Part shown: piece after piece, positions 1 to 7,116 of the stretch
Layout: each line of letters begins with the position of its first letter
Numbering within the stretch: the first letter of the stretch is position 1
Origin: Fretibacterium sp.
GTDB taxonomy: Bacteria; Synergistota; Synergistia; Synergistales; Aminobacteriaceae
DNA: 7,145 nucleotides
Direction of reading: 5' to 3'
NCBI GenBank assembly: GCA_016280565.1
Contig: JAEEGY010000243.1
Coordinates: 1 to 7,145, forward strand
Notes under the pieces: generated by a model
Seen by the model: only the letters and a program-made list of their open reading frames with translations
Told to the model about the DNA's origin: nothing
The model's database searches: none
Position numbers and translations under genes: made by a program

Positions 1-2
1 AT

Positions 3-215
3 ATAACGCAGACGGAAGTTCAGGAAATGATAATTGATTTCCTTTGTGAGCGTGAACAGGTGCAGTTCAAGAAGGCATCTCTTAAAAAGAGCTGCCCGTC
101 CGTAGATCTTGTTCGCTTCATATCGAACTCGAATGAGAAGATGCGAGACAAAGAGGGTGAGGGCAACATAGAAATCGCTGACCTCGTCAGCCTGAACAGT
201 AAAATCTTCTCATAA
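3..215 (+). CDS. 3' end of an unrecognised protein (partial, cut by window edge)
   Basis: The reading frame is open from the first complete codon (base 3) to a TAA at 213-215, giving 70 visible residues. The first in-frame ATG is at 27, but the only purine-rich stretch near it (AGGAA) touches the ATG, so I read this as the C-terminus of a longer protein rather than a 62-residue gene. The visible part is hydrophilic and charged, rich in Lys, Glu and Ser, with two Cys (residues 15 and 27 counted from the ATG at 27). It has no membrane segment and no motif I recognise. GC is about 44% by hand count, far below the genes that follow. Its stop shares a base with the start of the RNase J-like gene, so the two are probably co-transcribed and translationally coupled. 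Function unknown. A complete small protein starting at 27 remains possible. Confidence 0.6.
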   Translation: MTQTEVQEMIIDFLCEREQVQFKKASLKKSCPSVDLVRFISNSNEKMRDKEGEGNIEIADLVSLNSKIFS

Positions 216-1558
216 TGCCCAGCCTGTCACTGACGATCCACCGCGGCACACACCAGATCGGCGGCGTGGCGGCGGAGCTTTGCGCCGGACAGGAGGCCGC
301 CGGGGACGAGCGCGTCGTTATCGACCTCGGCGCGAACCTCCCCGGCACTGACGTGGCCATATCGGACGATGAACTTGTGGAGCATGTGTTCGACGGCCGG
401 CCATGTAATGCCGTCCTGTTTACGCACCTTCACGGCGACCACGTGGGGCTCTTCCACAAAATCCCGGCCGGGACGCGGACCTTCATCGGCCCCATGGCGA
501 AAAAAATTAAGAGGATCGTCGCGGAATACACGGACCGTGACTCCCTGCCGCTGATCGACGCCATGGAAACCTACCGCCGCGGACAGCCGCTTTTGGGGTT
601 TCAAAATATGCGGATTACCCCCTTCTCGGTGGACCACTCTGCGCCGGACGCCTATATGCTCTACATCGAAGCGGCGGGGAAGCGCGTGTTGTTCACCGGG
701 GACTTCCGCGCCCATGGCATCGCCAACGAGCGCAGCCAGCTCTGGCGCGTGCTGGAGATGTACATCCCAAAAGGAATTGACCTGCTTGTCACGGAGGGGA
801 CCCTTCTTTCCCGCGGCAATGAGATACGGGCCAACCCTGTGAGGACAGAACGGGACCTTGGGAATCGGGCGCGGGAGATATTCGCGGAACACAAATATAA
901 CTTCGTCCTCGTCTCCTCGACGAACCTGGACAGCGTCATGGAATTTTACCACGCCGCGCCAAAGGACAAGCTCTTCATCTGCGATGCGTATCAGGCCCGC
1001 GTGATGCTGACGGCGATGGCGGCGTCGGGTAGGAATTTCCCGCTGTACCGCGCCGGGGAAAAGATATTTCTGCCGGTGAGGCAGGACAAGGACAGTAATA
1101 AGGTGGAAATGCTGAGGAAAACAGGCGCTCCCCTGAATGTTGAGTTTGAGGAGCTCGAACTGAACGGCGCGGACAGCGTGGAGAGAATGCGCGAACAGGG
1201 GTTCGTCATGCTGGCGCGGCAGAACCGATTTAAGGAGCCTAACGTGTCCGAGATTGTGATGAAGCATTTTCGTGATAAGGCTTTTATCACGTATTCCATG
1301 TGGACGGGCTATCTCCGCGGCGGCATTTGCGAGGACCCCAATATTGTCCGCTTCATGGGCGAAACGCCTTATGAGAGCCTGCACACCAGCGGCCACGCTT
1401 TCCCGGAGGACATCGCCCGGCTGATTGAAGCTGTGGATCCTGAAATAATCGTCCCCATGCACACAGAATGCGCGGAGGAGTTCTCCTCCCTTGAGCTCTT
1501 CGCGCCCTGGGCAGGCCGTTTCCGCGTGCTTCAGGACGGAGAAATCCTTGAGGTTTGA
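215..1558 (+). CDS. RNase J-like metallo-beta-lactamase/beta-CASP hydrolase
   Basis: This 447-residue protein has the layout of the RNase J branch of the MBL fold, a family of two-metal nucleases acting on RNA or DNA. Visible motifs are Asp37 (VVIDLG), the metal motif H71-L-H73-G-D75-H76, His141 in VDHSAPDAY, and Asp163 in FTGDFR. The beta-CASP part carries Glu194 (TEGT), SSTN at 234-237, His394 in HTSGHA and His416 in PMHTE, matching the SGHA and PxHxE motifs of RNase J. All expected metal ligands are present, so it should be catalytic. True RNase J is around 555 residues with an extra C-terminal domain; this protein ends about 30 residues after the last metal ligand and lacks it. The N-terminus (LTIHRGTHQIGG) is typical for the family, supporting the ATG at 215. 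No Shine-Dalgarno sequence precedes it, so translation probably depends on coupling to the upstream frame. Substrate and role are unknown; RNA decay, DNA processing, or part of an accessory or defence module are all possible. Confidence 0.88.
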   Translation: MPSLSLTIHRGTHQIGGVAAELCAGQEAAGDERVVIDLGANLPGTDVAISDDELVEHVFDGRPCNAVLFTHLHGDHVGLFHKIPAGTRTFIGPMAKKIKRIVAEYTDRDSLPLIDAMETYRRGQPLLGFQNMRITPFSVDHSAPDAYMLYIEAAGKRVLFTGDFRAHGIANERSQLWRVLEMYIPKGIDLLVTEGTLLSRGNEIRANPVRTERDLGNRAREIFAEHKYNFVLVSSTNLDSVMEFYHAAPKDKLFICDAYQARVMLTAMAASGRNFPLYRAGEKIFLPVRQDKDSNKVEMLRKTGAPLNVEFEELELNGADSVERMREQGFVMLARQNRFKEPNVSEIVMKHFRDKAFITYSMWTGYLRGGICEDPNIVRFMGETPYESLHTSGHAFPEDIARLIEAVDPEIIVPMHTECAEEFSSLELFAPWAGRFRVLQDGEILEV

Positions 1559-1622
1559 GATAACGCTATTGACAGGCCCCAACGGATAGCCGCGGTTGTC
1601 TTTGGAAACTCGCTCAAAGGAT

Positions 1623-1658
1623 AAAAAAAACTGCCGCCCCTCATGGGACGGCAGTTTT
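1623..1658. terminator. Bidirectional Rho-independent terminator between convergent genes
   Basis: Arms 1627-1636 and 1649-1658 pair perfectly over 10 bases (AAAACTGCCG with CGGCAGTTTT). After one C/A mismatch (1637/1648) three more G-C pairs follow (1638-1640 with 1645-1647), closing a TCAT loop at 1641-1644. On the - strand the hairpin is followed by eight T residues (complement of A1623-A1630), an excellent terminator 20 bases past the symporter stop. On the + strand TTTTGTCTT follows, a weaker T run that would serve the RNase J-like gene, whose stop is about 70 bases upstream. Seen directly; activity is inferred. Confidence 0.9.
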
Positions 1659-1677
1659 GTCTTACTTAAGAGGTCTT

Positions 1678-3120
1678 CTACTTCGCGTTGAGGATCGCTT
1701 CGCGGTCGTAGGCGATACCCTTGTTGTACTCGTCCAGCAGGCGGACGACCTTGCCGCTCAGCAGCAGGATGGCGATGAGGTTCGGAATGACCATGATGCC
1801 GTTGAAGAAGTCCGAAAGCTCCCACACCAGGTCGATCTTCAGCACGGTGCCGGTGAAGATGAAGGCCATCACCAAAAGCTGATAGGGCAGCAGGGCCTTC
1901 GTCCCGAACAGGTAGCGGATGTTGCTCTCGCCAAAGTAGTACCAGCCGATAACGGTGGAGAAGGCGAAGAACAGCAGGCACACGGCGATGAACGGCGCGC
2001 CGTAATCGCCCAGCAGGTGGTTGGAGAACGCCGCCTGGACCAGGGAGATGCCGCGAAGCTGGGCGCCGCCCTCAACAAAGTTGTTGTCCAGTACGCCGGA
2101 GGTCATGACGCTGATGACCGTGATGTTCAGCACGACGAACGTGTCGATGAACACGGCGATGATGCCAAGCACGCCCTGCTCAACAGGGTGAGAGACCTGG
2201 GCCACCGCGTGCGCGTGCGGCGTGGAGCCCATGCCCGCCTCGTTGGAGAACAGGCCGCGGGCGATACCGTAACGGGCCGCCTGAGCGATGGCAACGCCGG
2301 CCATGCCGCCCCAAACCGCCTTAGGAGCAAAGGCGCAGGCAAAAATCTCGCCGAACACCGCGGGCAGATGGGCAAAGTTCTTGACGATCAGGACAAGGCC
2401 CACGACGATGTACATGATAGCCATGATGGGGACCAGCTTCTCGGTGACGCGGGCGATGCGCTTCACGCCGCCGATGAAGATAAGGCCAGCCACAACGGCC
2501 AGCACGGCACCGATGATCTTCGTGTCCCAGCCAAACGCGCCGTTGAAGGCGTCGCCGATGGAGTTCGCCTGGACCATGTTGCCCATGAAGCCCAGCGCCA
2601 GGATGATGGAGATGGCGAAGAACGCCGCCATGGCCTTGGCGAAGAACCCGCCGCCGAGACCGCGGGAGATGTAGTAGGCGGGACCGCCGACAACCTGACC
2701 CGTCTCATCCTTCTCCTTGTAGAGCTGAGCCAGGCACGCCTCGGCGAAGTTCGTGGCCATGCCGAAGAAGGCGGCGACCCACATCCAGAAGATGGCGCCG
2801 GGGCCTCCGGAGACCAGCGCGGTCATGGCGCCGACAAGGTTGCCCGTGCCGACCTGGGCCGCAATAGCCGTGGCCAGAGCCTGGAACGAGCTCATGCCCT
2901 CCTTGCCCGCGGCCGCTCCGTGGAGTGAGAAGTTACCGAACAGCCTGTTGCAGGCTTTGCCGAACTTCGAGATCTGCACGAATCCCAGGCGCAGGGTGAA
3001 AAACAACCCTGTACCACACAGCAGGGGAATAAGGAACTGAGTTCCCCACAGGAACCCATTGGCCTCGCTCACCCACTGCAGGAGCTGATCGAAGAACGGC
3101 GACGACAAAATACCTTCCAT
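1678..3120 (-). CDS. Sodium:alanine/glycine symporter (AGCS family)
   Basis: This 480-residue, highly hydrophobic inner-membrane protein belongs to the alanine or glycine:cation symporter family (AgcS, DagA and AlsT relatives), which imports alanine or glycine with Na+. The family signature is intact at residues 105-120 (GGPGAIFWMWVAAFFG). Conserved GTGNLVG (91-97) and SNEAGMGSTPHAHA (292-305) stretches line the transport core in this family. About ten or eleven hydrophobic segments can be traced, including around 30-50, 163-183, 202-218, 229-247, 318-340, 376-396 and 412-428. Length is usual for the family and both ends look complete. The ATG at 3120 is preceded by AAGGGG at 3129-3134, 8 bases away. 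It lies 50 bases downstream of ruvX on the same strand, with a possible promoter of its own, and ends at a strong terminator. Whether alanine, glycine or both are carried cannot be read from sequence. Confidence 0.95.
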   Translation of the reverse strand: MEGILSSPFFDQLLQWVSEANGFLWGTQFLIPLLCGTGLFFTLRLGFVQISKFGKACNRLFGNFSLHGAAAGKEGMSSFQALATAIAAQVGTGNLVGAMTALVSGGPGAIFWMWVAAFFGMATNFAEACLAQLYKEKDETGQVVGGPAYYISRGLGGGFFAKAMAAFFAISIILALGFMGNMVQANSIGDAFNGAFGWDTKIIGAVLAVVAGLIFIGGVKRIARVTEKLVPIMAIMYIVVGLVLIVKNFAHLPAVFGEIFACAFAPKAVWGGMAGVAIAQAARYGIARGLFSNEAGMGSTPHAHAVAQVSHPVEQGVLGIIAVFIDTFVVLNITVISVMTSGVLDNNFVEGGAQLRGISLVQAAFSNHLLGDYGAPFIAVCLLFFAFSTVIGWYYFGESNIRYLFGTKALLPYQLLVMAFIFTGTVLKIDLVWELSDFFNGIMVIPNLIAILLLSGKVVRLLDEYNKGIAYDREAILNAK

Positions 3121-3128
3121 TACACTTG

Positions 3129-3134
3129 CCCCTT
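3129..3134 (-). promoter_or_regulatory. Ribosome binding site of the symporter gene
   Basis: The - strand reads AAGGGG within GAAAGGGGC, 8 bases before the ATG at 3120. It supports this start over internal ATG codons. Confidence 0.7.
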
Positions 3135-3146
3135 TCTTAAAAATAA

Positions 3147-3174
3147 ATTGTACCTTATTTTAACACACTTTCAG
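3147..3174 (-). promoter_or_regulatory. Possible sigma-70-type promoter of the symporter gene
   Basis: On the - strand a TACAAT -10 box (3147-3152, five of six consensus bases) lies 16 bases from CTGAAA (3169-3174, four of six to TTGACA). The -35 overlaps the ruvX stop codon. The spacer is AT-rich in otherwise GC-rich DNA, as expected of a promoter. No convincing terminator separates ruvX from this gene, so both read-through from the operon and separate expression are possible. Predicted by eye only. Confidence 0.45.
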
Positions 3175-3635
3175 AAATTTGGGAGTTCCGGGTGATTCCT
3201 TTGTTTTTCCAGCCAGCTCTGGAGGATGAGCGTCGCCGCTACCTTGTCCACATGCTCGCGCCGCCCCTTTCGGGAGACATTGGCCTCCAGCAGGGCCTGC
3301 TGGGCAATCACCGTGGTGAACCGCTCGTCCCAGGTGGCGAACTCCAACTCCGGGTGGGCGGCCCTCAGCTCCTCCACCAGCGCCGCGATACGCTGAGCCT
3401 CCGGGCCCTCTGTGCCGTTTGTGCGCGCCGGCATTCCAATGAGGACCAGCGTGGGGGAGTACTCCTCCACGCACGCCTCGAACTGCTGTCGCCAGCCTCC
3501 GTCCTTGCCGGACACGGGCCAGACGCCGAGCCCCTGGGCGATGAGCCGCCGGGGGTCCGAGATGGCCGCGCCCACGCGGACACTGCCAATGTCCAGCGCC
3601 AGCACTCGCCCAGGAACCCCACCGGCTTCCGTCAT
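3171..3635 (-). CDS. ruvX: RuvX/YqgF pre-16S rRNA nuclease (Holliday-junction-resolvase-like)
   Basis: This 154-residue cytoplasmic protein has the RNase H-like fold of the YqgF family, known for trimming the 5' end of 16S rRNA precursors and once annotated as a putative Holliday junction resolvase. Motifs are in the family order: LALDIGSVRVGAAISD with Asp15, LIGMPARTNGTEG at 65-77, WDERFTT with Asp103 and Glu104, and VDKVAATLILQSWLE with Asp130. The acidic residues expected at the metal site are all present. Length is slightly above the usual 135-150 because of a short N-terminal lead and a C-terminal tail. Its ATG overlaps the alaS stop by four bases (ATGA, 3632-3635), indicating translational coupling, with AAGGAG at 3647-3652 inside alaS, 11 bases from the start. 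alaS next to yqgF is a common bacterial arrangement, and here they abut with no ireB-type gene between. Confidence 0.95.
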   Translation of the reverse strand: MTEAGGVPGRVLALDIGSVRVGAAISDPRRLIAQGLGVWPVSGKDGGWRQQFEACVEEYSPTLVLIGMPARTNGTEGPEAQRIAALVEELRAAHPELEFATWDERFTTVIAQQALLEANVSRKGRREHVDKVAATLILQSWLEKQRNHPELPNF

Positions 3636-6295
3636 GCCTTTACCTGCTCCTTCACGAGGGCCTCTATGCGGGCCAAAGCCTCGTCCAGCTTTGCGCCGTC
3701 CTTGCCGCCGCCCTGGGCCGTCGAGGGCCGGCCGCCGCCCTTGCCTCCGAGGATGGCGGACGCCTCCTTCACCAGCGCGCCGGCGTTGGCCCCCAGCTTC
3801 ACCGCCCGGTCATCGGCCATCACCACAAGCTGACAGCTTTCGTCGTCGCCCACAGAGGCCAGCACCACCACGGTGGGCTCCGGCCGGGCCTTGGCCTTGT
3901 CTCCCACCTCGCGCAGAACGTCGGGCTTCACGTTGGGGAACCGCCCCACCTGGAGCAGCACGCCTCCCACCTCGCGGCGCTCAAGGAACCGCTCGGTGTT
4001 CTCCGTCAGCTCCCGCAGCTTCACCGCCTGGAGCTCGTTCTTCATCCGGCGAAGGTCGTCCACAAGGCCCTGGGCCTTCTCCTTCAGCCCCTCCTCGTCC
4101 GTGGAGAGCAGCGCCGTCATGGCGCTCCGCAGGCCAAAGAGCTTCTGAAGGACCACCAGCACGTTCATCCCCGTGGTGGCCAGGATGCGCCGCGTGCCGG
4201 ACCCAACGCTCTCCTCCCGCAGGATCTTGAAGCTGCCGATGTCGCCCGTGGCCCGGACGTGCAGCCCGCCGCACAATTCCATGGAGAAGGTCTCGTTATT
4301 GTTCTCCGGCACCGTGACCACCCGGACGACCTCGCCGTACTTCTCCTCAAACAGCGCCCTGGCCCCCAGCTTCTGGGCCTCGTCGCGGCTGTATTCCTTT
4401 GTCGTGACGGGGGTGTTGGCAAGGATCTGCCGGTTGACGATGCGCTCCACTTCCTCGATCTCCGCCTCGCTCATGGGGGAGTGGTGTGTGAAGTCAAAGC
4501 GAAGGAACTCGTCCGCCACCAGCGAGCCCGCCTGACGGACATGGCGGCCCAGAACGCGGCCCAATGCCTCGTGCAGCAGATGGGTCGACGTGTGGTTGCG
4601 GCGAATGGCGCTCCGGCGCTCTTCGTTGACCTGGCAGCTCACCGGCTCTCCCACGGCGATCGTCGCAGGGCCCGCGATCTCCGCCAGCCTCACGGTGTGG
4701 ACGATGATCCCTCCGTGGGGGACCGTGTTCAGAACCTCCAGGGCAGCGTTGCCCACCGTCATCCGGCCCGTGTCGCCCACCTCACCGCCGCGCTCCGCGT
4801 AGAAGGGCGTCGTGTCCAGAACCAACTCAAACTCCTTAGGGGCCTGGTCGATTTTGTCCACCCGCCCGTCCGCCGTCAGCAGGGCGATGATCTTGCCCGT
4901 GCCCGCGGCCGTCTCGTAGCCGATGAAACACGTGGGGCCAAACTCGTTCTCCAGCTCCGTGTAGACGTCCCCGGCCAGGGCGCTGTGTTTCTGCTTGCTG
5001 GAGGCGCGGGCGCGCTGGCGCTGGCCCTCCATCGCGGCGGCAAAGCCCTCCTCGTCCACCGTCAGGCCCTTCTCCTCCGCCATCTCGCGGGTCAGCTCCG
5101 GCGGGAAGCCGTAGGTGTCGTACAGCGTGAAGGCCACGTCTCCCGGCACGCACCCACCGGCGCTCAGGCCCTTCACGGCCTCCTCGAACAGGTCTGTGCC
5201 CTGCTGGAGTGTCTTTTGGAAGCGCTCCTCCTCCACGGTGATGATCTGCTCCACGGTGGGGCGCTGGGTGATGAGCTCGCGGTAGGGCTCGCCCATCAGG
5301 TCGATCAAAATAGGCAGATACTCGCAGAGGAAGGGCCCGTCGAAGCCCAGCAGCTTGCCGAAGCGCACCGCCCGGCGCAGCAGGCGGCGCAGCACGTAGC
5401 CGGGGCCGTCGTTGGAGGGCAGCACCCCGTCGGCCAGCATGAAGGCCACCGCCCTCACGTGGTCCGAGATGACGCGCACGGCCATGTCGTTCTTTGCATT
5501 GCCGTCATGATAGCGTATCCCGGCGCGTTTGCAGGTGTGCTGGATGAGCGGGGTGAAGATGTCGGTCTCATAGTCCGTGTCCACTCCCTGAACGACCATG
5601 GCAAGCCGCTCCAGCCCCATGCCCGTGTCGATGTTCTTGTGGGGCAGGAGGGGCAGGCTGCCGTCCTTCTGGCGGTCGAACTGCGTGAAGACGAGATTCC
5701 ATATCTCAAGGTAGCGGTCGCAGTCGCACCCGACGCCACAGGTGGGCTTGCCGCAGCTGTACTTCTCGCCCCGGTCGTAGTAAATTTCGGAGCAGGGGCC
5801 ACAGGGCCCCGTGTCGCCCATGAACCAGTAGTTCTCGTCCTGGCCGCAGCGCAGGATGCGGTCCTCCGGCAGGCCGGCCTTGCGCCAGGCTTCAAAGGCC
5901 TCGTTGTCGTCCAGATAGATCGTCGCCCACAGGCGGTCGGGCTCAAGGCCCACACGCTCCGTCAGGAACTCCCACGCCCAGGCGATGGCCTCCTTCTTAA
6001 AGTAGCTGCCCCAGGTGAAGTTGCCCAGCATCTCAAAGAAGGTGTGATGACGCGCCGTGCGCCCCACGTTCTCGATGTCGTTGGTGCGGACGCACTTCTG
6101 GCTGGTGACGACCCGGGGGTGGGGCGGCTCCTTAATGCCCAGGTAATAGGGCTTGAGGGGCACCATCCCCGCGATGGTGAACAACAGGGAGGGGTCGTCG
6201 GGGACGAGGGAGAAGCTGGAAAGCCGGCTGCTGCCCTTCTCCTCCCAAAAACTCAGGAACAGTTCGCGCAGTTCGCGCGCGGTTCGCTGCTGCAT
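3632..6295 (-). CDS. alaS: Alanyl-tRNA synthetase
   Basis: This 887-residue class II synthetase charges tRNA-Ala with alanine in the cytoplasm and deacylates mischarged Ser- or Gly-tRNA-Ala. It is full length and all parts are present. The catalytic core at about 1-240 includes SLLFTIAGMVPLKPYYLG, RVVTSQKCVRTNDIENVGRT and the motif 3 region DTGMGLERLAM (223-233). The tRNA recognition region spans about 240-450. The editing domain has its zinc ligands His568 and His572 (HTSTH) and Cys675 and His679 (CGGLH). The C-terminal C-Ala domain ends with the glycine-rich GGKGGGRPSTAQGGG (850-864). A cysteine cluster (Cys181, 186, 190, 192) sits in the catalytic domain. The ATG at 6295 has a strong AAGGAGG 7 bases upstream and shares its A with the TAA stop of slipin. 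The stop overlaps ruvX by four bases. No T-box or other leader can fit before alaS because slipin abuts it. Confidence 0.98.
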   Translation of the reverse strand: MQQRTARELRELFLSFWEEKGSSRLSSFSLVPDDPSLLFTIAGMVPLKPYYLGIKEPPHPRVVTSQKCVRTNDIENVGRTARHHTFFEMLGNFTWGSYFKKEAIAWAWEFLTERVGLEPDRLWATIYLDDNEAFEAWRKAGLPEDRILRCGQDENYWFMGDTGPCGPCSEIYYDRGEKYSCGKPTCGVGCDCDRYLEIWNLVFTQFDRQKDGSLPLLPHKNIDTGMGLERLAMVVQGVDTDYETDIFTPLIQHTCKRAGIRYHDGNAKNDMAVRVISDHVRAVAFMLADGVLPSNDGPGYVLRRLLRRAVRFGKLLGFDGPFLCEYLPILIDLMGEPYRELITQRPTVEQIITVEEERFQKTLQQGTDLFEEAVKGLSAGGCVPGDVAFTLYDTYGFPPELTREMAEEKGLTVDEEGFAAAMEGQRQRARASSKQKHSALAGDVYTELENEFGPTCFIGYETAAGTGKIIALLTADGRVDKIDQAPKEFELVLDTTPFYAERGGEVGDTGRMTVGNAALEVLNTVPHGGIIVHTVRLAEIAGPATIAVGEPVSCQVNEERRSAIRRNHTSTHLLHEALGRVLGRHVRQAGSLVADEFLRFDFTHHSPMSEAEIEEVERIVNRQILANTPVTTKEYSRDEAQKLGARALFEEKYGEVVRVVTVPENNNETFSMELCGGLHVRATGDIGSFKILREESVGSGTRRILATTGMNVLVVLQKLFGLRSAMTALLSTDEEGLKEKAQGLVDDLRRMKNELQAVKLRELTENTERFLERREVGGVLLQVGRFPNVKPDVLREVGDKAKARPEPTVVVLASVGDDESCQLVVMADDRAVKLGANAGALVKEASAILGGKGGGRPSTAQGGGKDGAKLDEALARIEALVKEQVKA

Positions 6296-7101
6296 TATTG
6301 AGCCTCCTTCACCCCAAACGCCTTGTCCATAAACGGCTTGAGCAGGTCCATGGGGACAGGGAAGAACGTCGTGGTGTTGCGGTCGCCGGAGATCTCCCGA
6401 ATGGTCTGGAGATAGCGGAGCTGGAGCGTGATGGGCGAGGTCTCCATCTGGTGGGCGGCCTCGGAGAGCTTTGTGGCGGCCTGAAGTTCGCCCTCGGCGG
6501 AAATGATCTTGGCGCGGCGCTCGCGCTCGGCCTCGGCCTGACGGGCCATGGCGCGCTTCATCTCCTCCGGCAGCTCAAGCTCCTTCACCTCCACGGCGCT
6601 GACCTTGATGCCCCACGGGTCCGTGCGCTCGTCGATGATCTTCTGGAGCTCCTGGTTGATCTTCTCGCGGGAGGACAGCACCTCGTCCAGCTCCACGGAG
6701 CCGACCACGGAGCGCAGCGTCGTCTGGGCCAGCTGGCTCGTCGCGACGACGTAGTTCTCCACCTCGACGACGGACTTGGCGGGCTCCAGCACGCGGAAGT
6801 ACACCACGGCGTTGACCTTGATGGCCACGTTATCCTTCGTGATGACCTCCTGAACGGGCACGTCCAGCGTCAGGATACGCAGGTCAACGGTTACGGCCCG
6901 GTCGATGATGGGGACGATGAACACGATGCCGGGGCCCCGGCTGCCCACCAGGCGCCCCAGGCGGAAGAGCACCAGCCGACGGTACTCCGGCACGATGCGC
7001 ACAGCCCTGGAAACGATGAACAGCAGGACAAGAAACGCCACAAACAGGCTGCCGATCTGAGAGAACCCGGAGAAAATGTCACCAATAATGTCGAAAATCA
7101 T
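6295..7101 (-). CDS. Slipin: SPFH/Band 7 stomatin-like membrane protein
   Basis: This 268-residue protein is a prokaryotic stomatin homologue (slipin). Such proteins oligomerise on the inner membrane and are thought to organise membrane domains or control partner proteases. One N-terminal hydrophobic segment (about 14-31) is followed by the Band 7 domain: [15 protein letters not shown] (36-50), [20 protein letters not shown] (57-76), and [18 protein letters not shown] (87-104). The [13 protein letters not shown] (122-134) and [22 protein letters not shown] (157-178) blocks are also typical. A charged helical stretch (about 179-215, [17 protein letters not shown]) probably forms the coiled coil, and the tail has [10 protein letters not shown] (248-257). 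Length is usual. The ATG at 7101 has AAGGAG at 7111-7116, 9 bases upstream. NfeD-type membrane proteins commonly sit beside slipins, but none lies downstream here; upstream is outside the window. It is the first gene of the alaS run and its stop overlaps the alaS start. Confidence 0.95.
   Translation of the reverse strand: MIFDIIGDIFSGFSQIGSLFVAFLVLLFIVSRAVRIVPEYRRLVLFRLGRLVGSRGPGIVFIVPIIDRAVTVDLRILTLDVPVQEVITKDNVAIKVNAVVYFRVLEPAKSVVEVENYVVATSQLAQTTLRSVVGSVELDEVLSSREKINQELQKIIDERTDPWGIKVSAVEVKELELPEEMKRAMARQAEAERERRAKIISAEGELQAATKLSEAAHQMETSPITLQLRYLQTIREISGDRNTTTFFPVPMDLLKPFMDKAFGVKEAQ
6303..6309 (-). promoter_or_regulatory. Ribosome binding site of alaS inside the slipin 3' end
   Basis: The - strand reads AAGGAGG, 7 bases before the alaS ATG. 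It also encodes the Lys-Glu-Ala near the end of slipin, so alaS can be initiated independently as well as by re-initiation after the slipin stop (TAATG). Confidence 0.85.
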
Positions 7102-7102
7102 A

Positions 7103-7116
7103 AAGGATCACTCCTT
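7103..7116 (-). promoter_or_regulatory. Ribosome binding site of slipin within a small GUGA-loop hairpin
   Basis: The - strand transcript reads AAGGA (7116-7112), GUGA (7111-7108), UCCUU (7107-7103), a perfect 5-pair stem closed by a GNRA-type tetraloop. The left arm is the Shine-Dalgarno sequence itself and the right arm ends one base before the AUG. Folding would mask the site. The stem is short (two G-C and three A-U pairs), so the effect may be weak. Confidence 0.5.

Noticed and set aside
1559..1620. Possible small RNA or second hairpin in the convergent gap (GACAGG to TTGTC region)
   Set aside because: Only short, interrupted pairing is visible and there is no promoter-like sequence, so nothing beyond the terminator is supported.
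227..1981. 584-codon open frame antisense to the RNase J-like gene and running into the symporter gene
   Set aside because: It crosses a strong terminator and opposes two genes with clear family motifs. The composition is typical of a shadow frame.
1657..2928. 423-codon open frame antisense to the symporter gene
   Set aside because: Its product is an Asp/His/Gly/Arg-rich low-complexity translation produced by reading the membrane protein gene backwards. It starts inside the terminator hairpin.
3134..3162. AAATAA/TTATTT inverted repeat between ruvX and the symporter gene as a terminator
   Set aside because: The stem would be six A-T pairs with no G-C, too weak to terminate. The stretch is better explained as an AT-rich promoter region.
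3412..4230. 272-codon Pro/Arg/Ser-rich frame across ruvX and the alaS 3' end
   Set aside because: The extreme Pro/Arg content is an artefact of high GC, and it opposes two confident genes.
6262..6287. Iterated GTTCGCGC-like units near the alaS start
   Set aside because: Three imperfect copies with irregular spacing encode the normal N-terminal helix (ARELREL). This looks like chance from repeated Arg and Glu codons rather than a regulatory repeat.
4259..6301. 680-codon open frame antisense to alaS
   Set aside because: It mirrors the alaS coding strand in GC-rich DNA, where stop codons are rare on the opposite strand. Its translation is rich in His, Val, Gly and Arg with no family motifs, and alaS is unmistakable.
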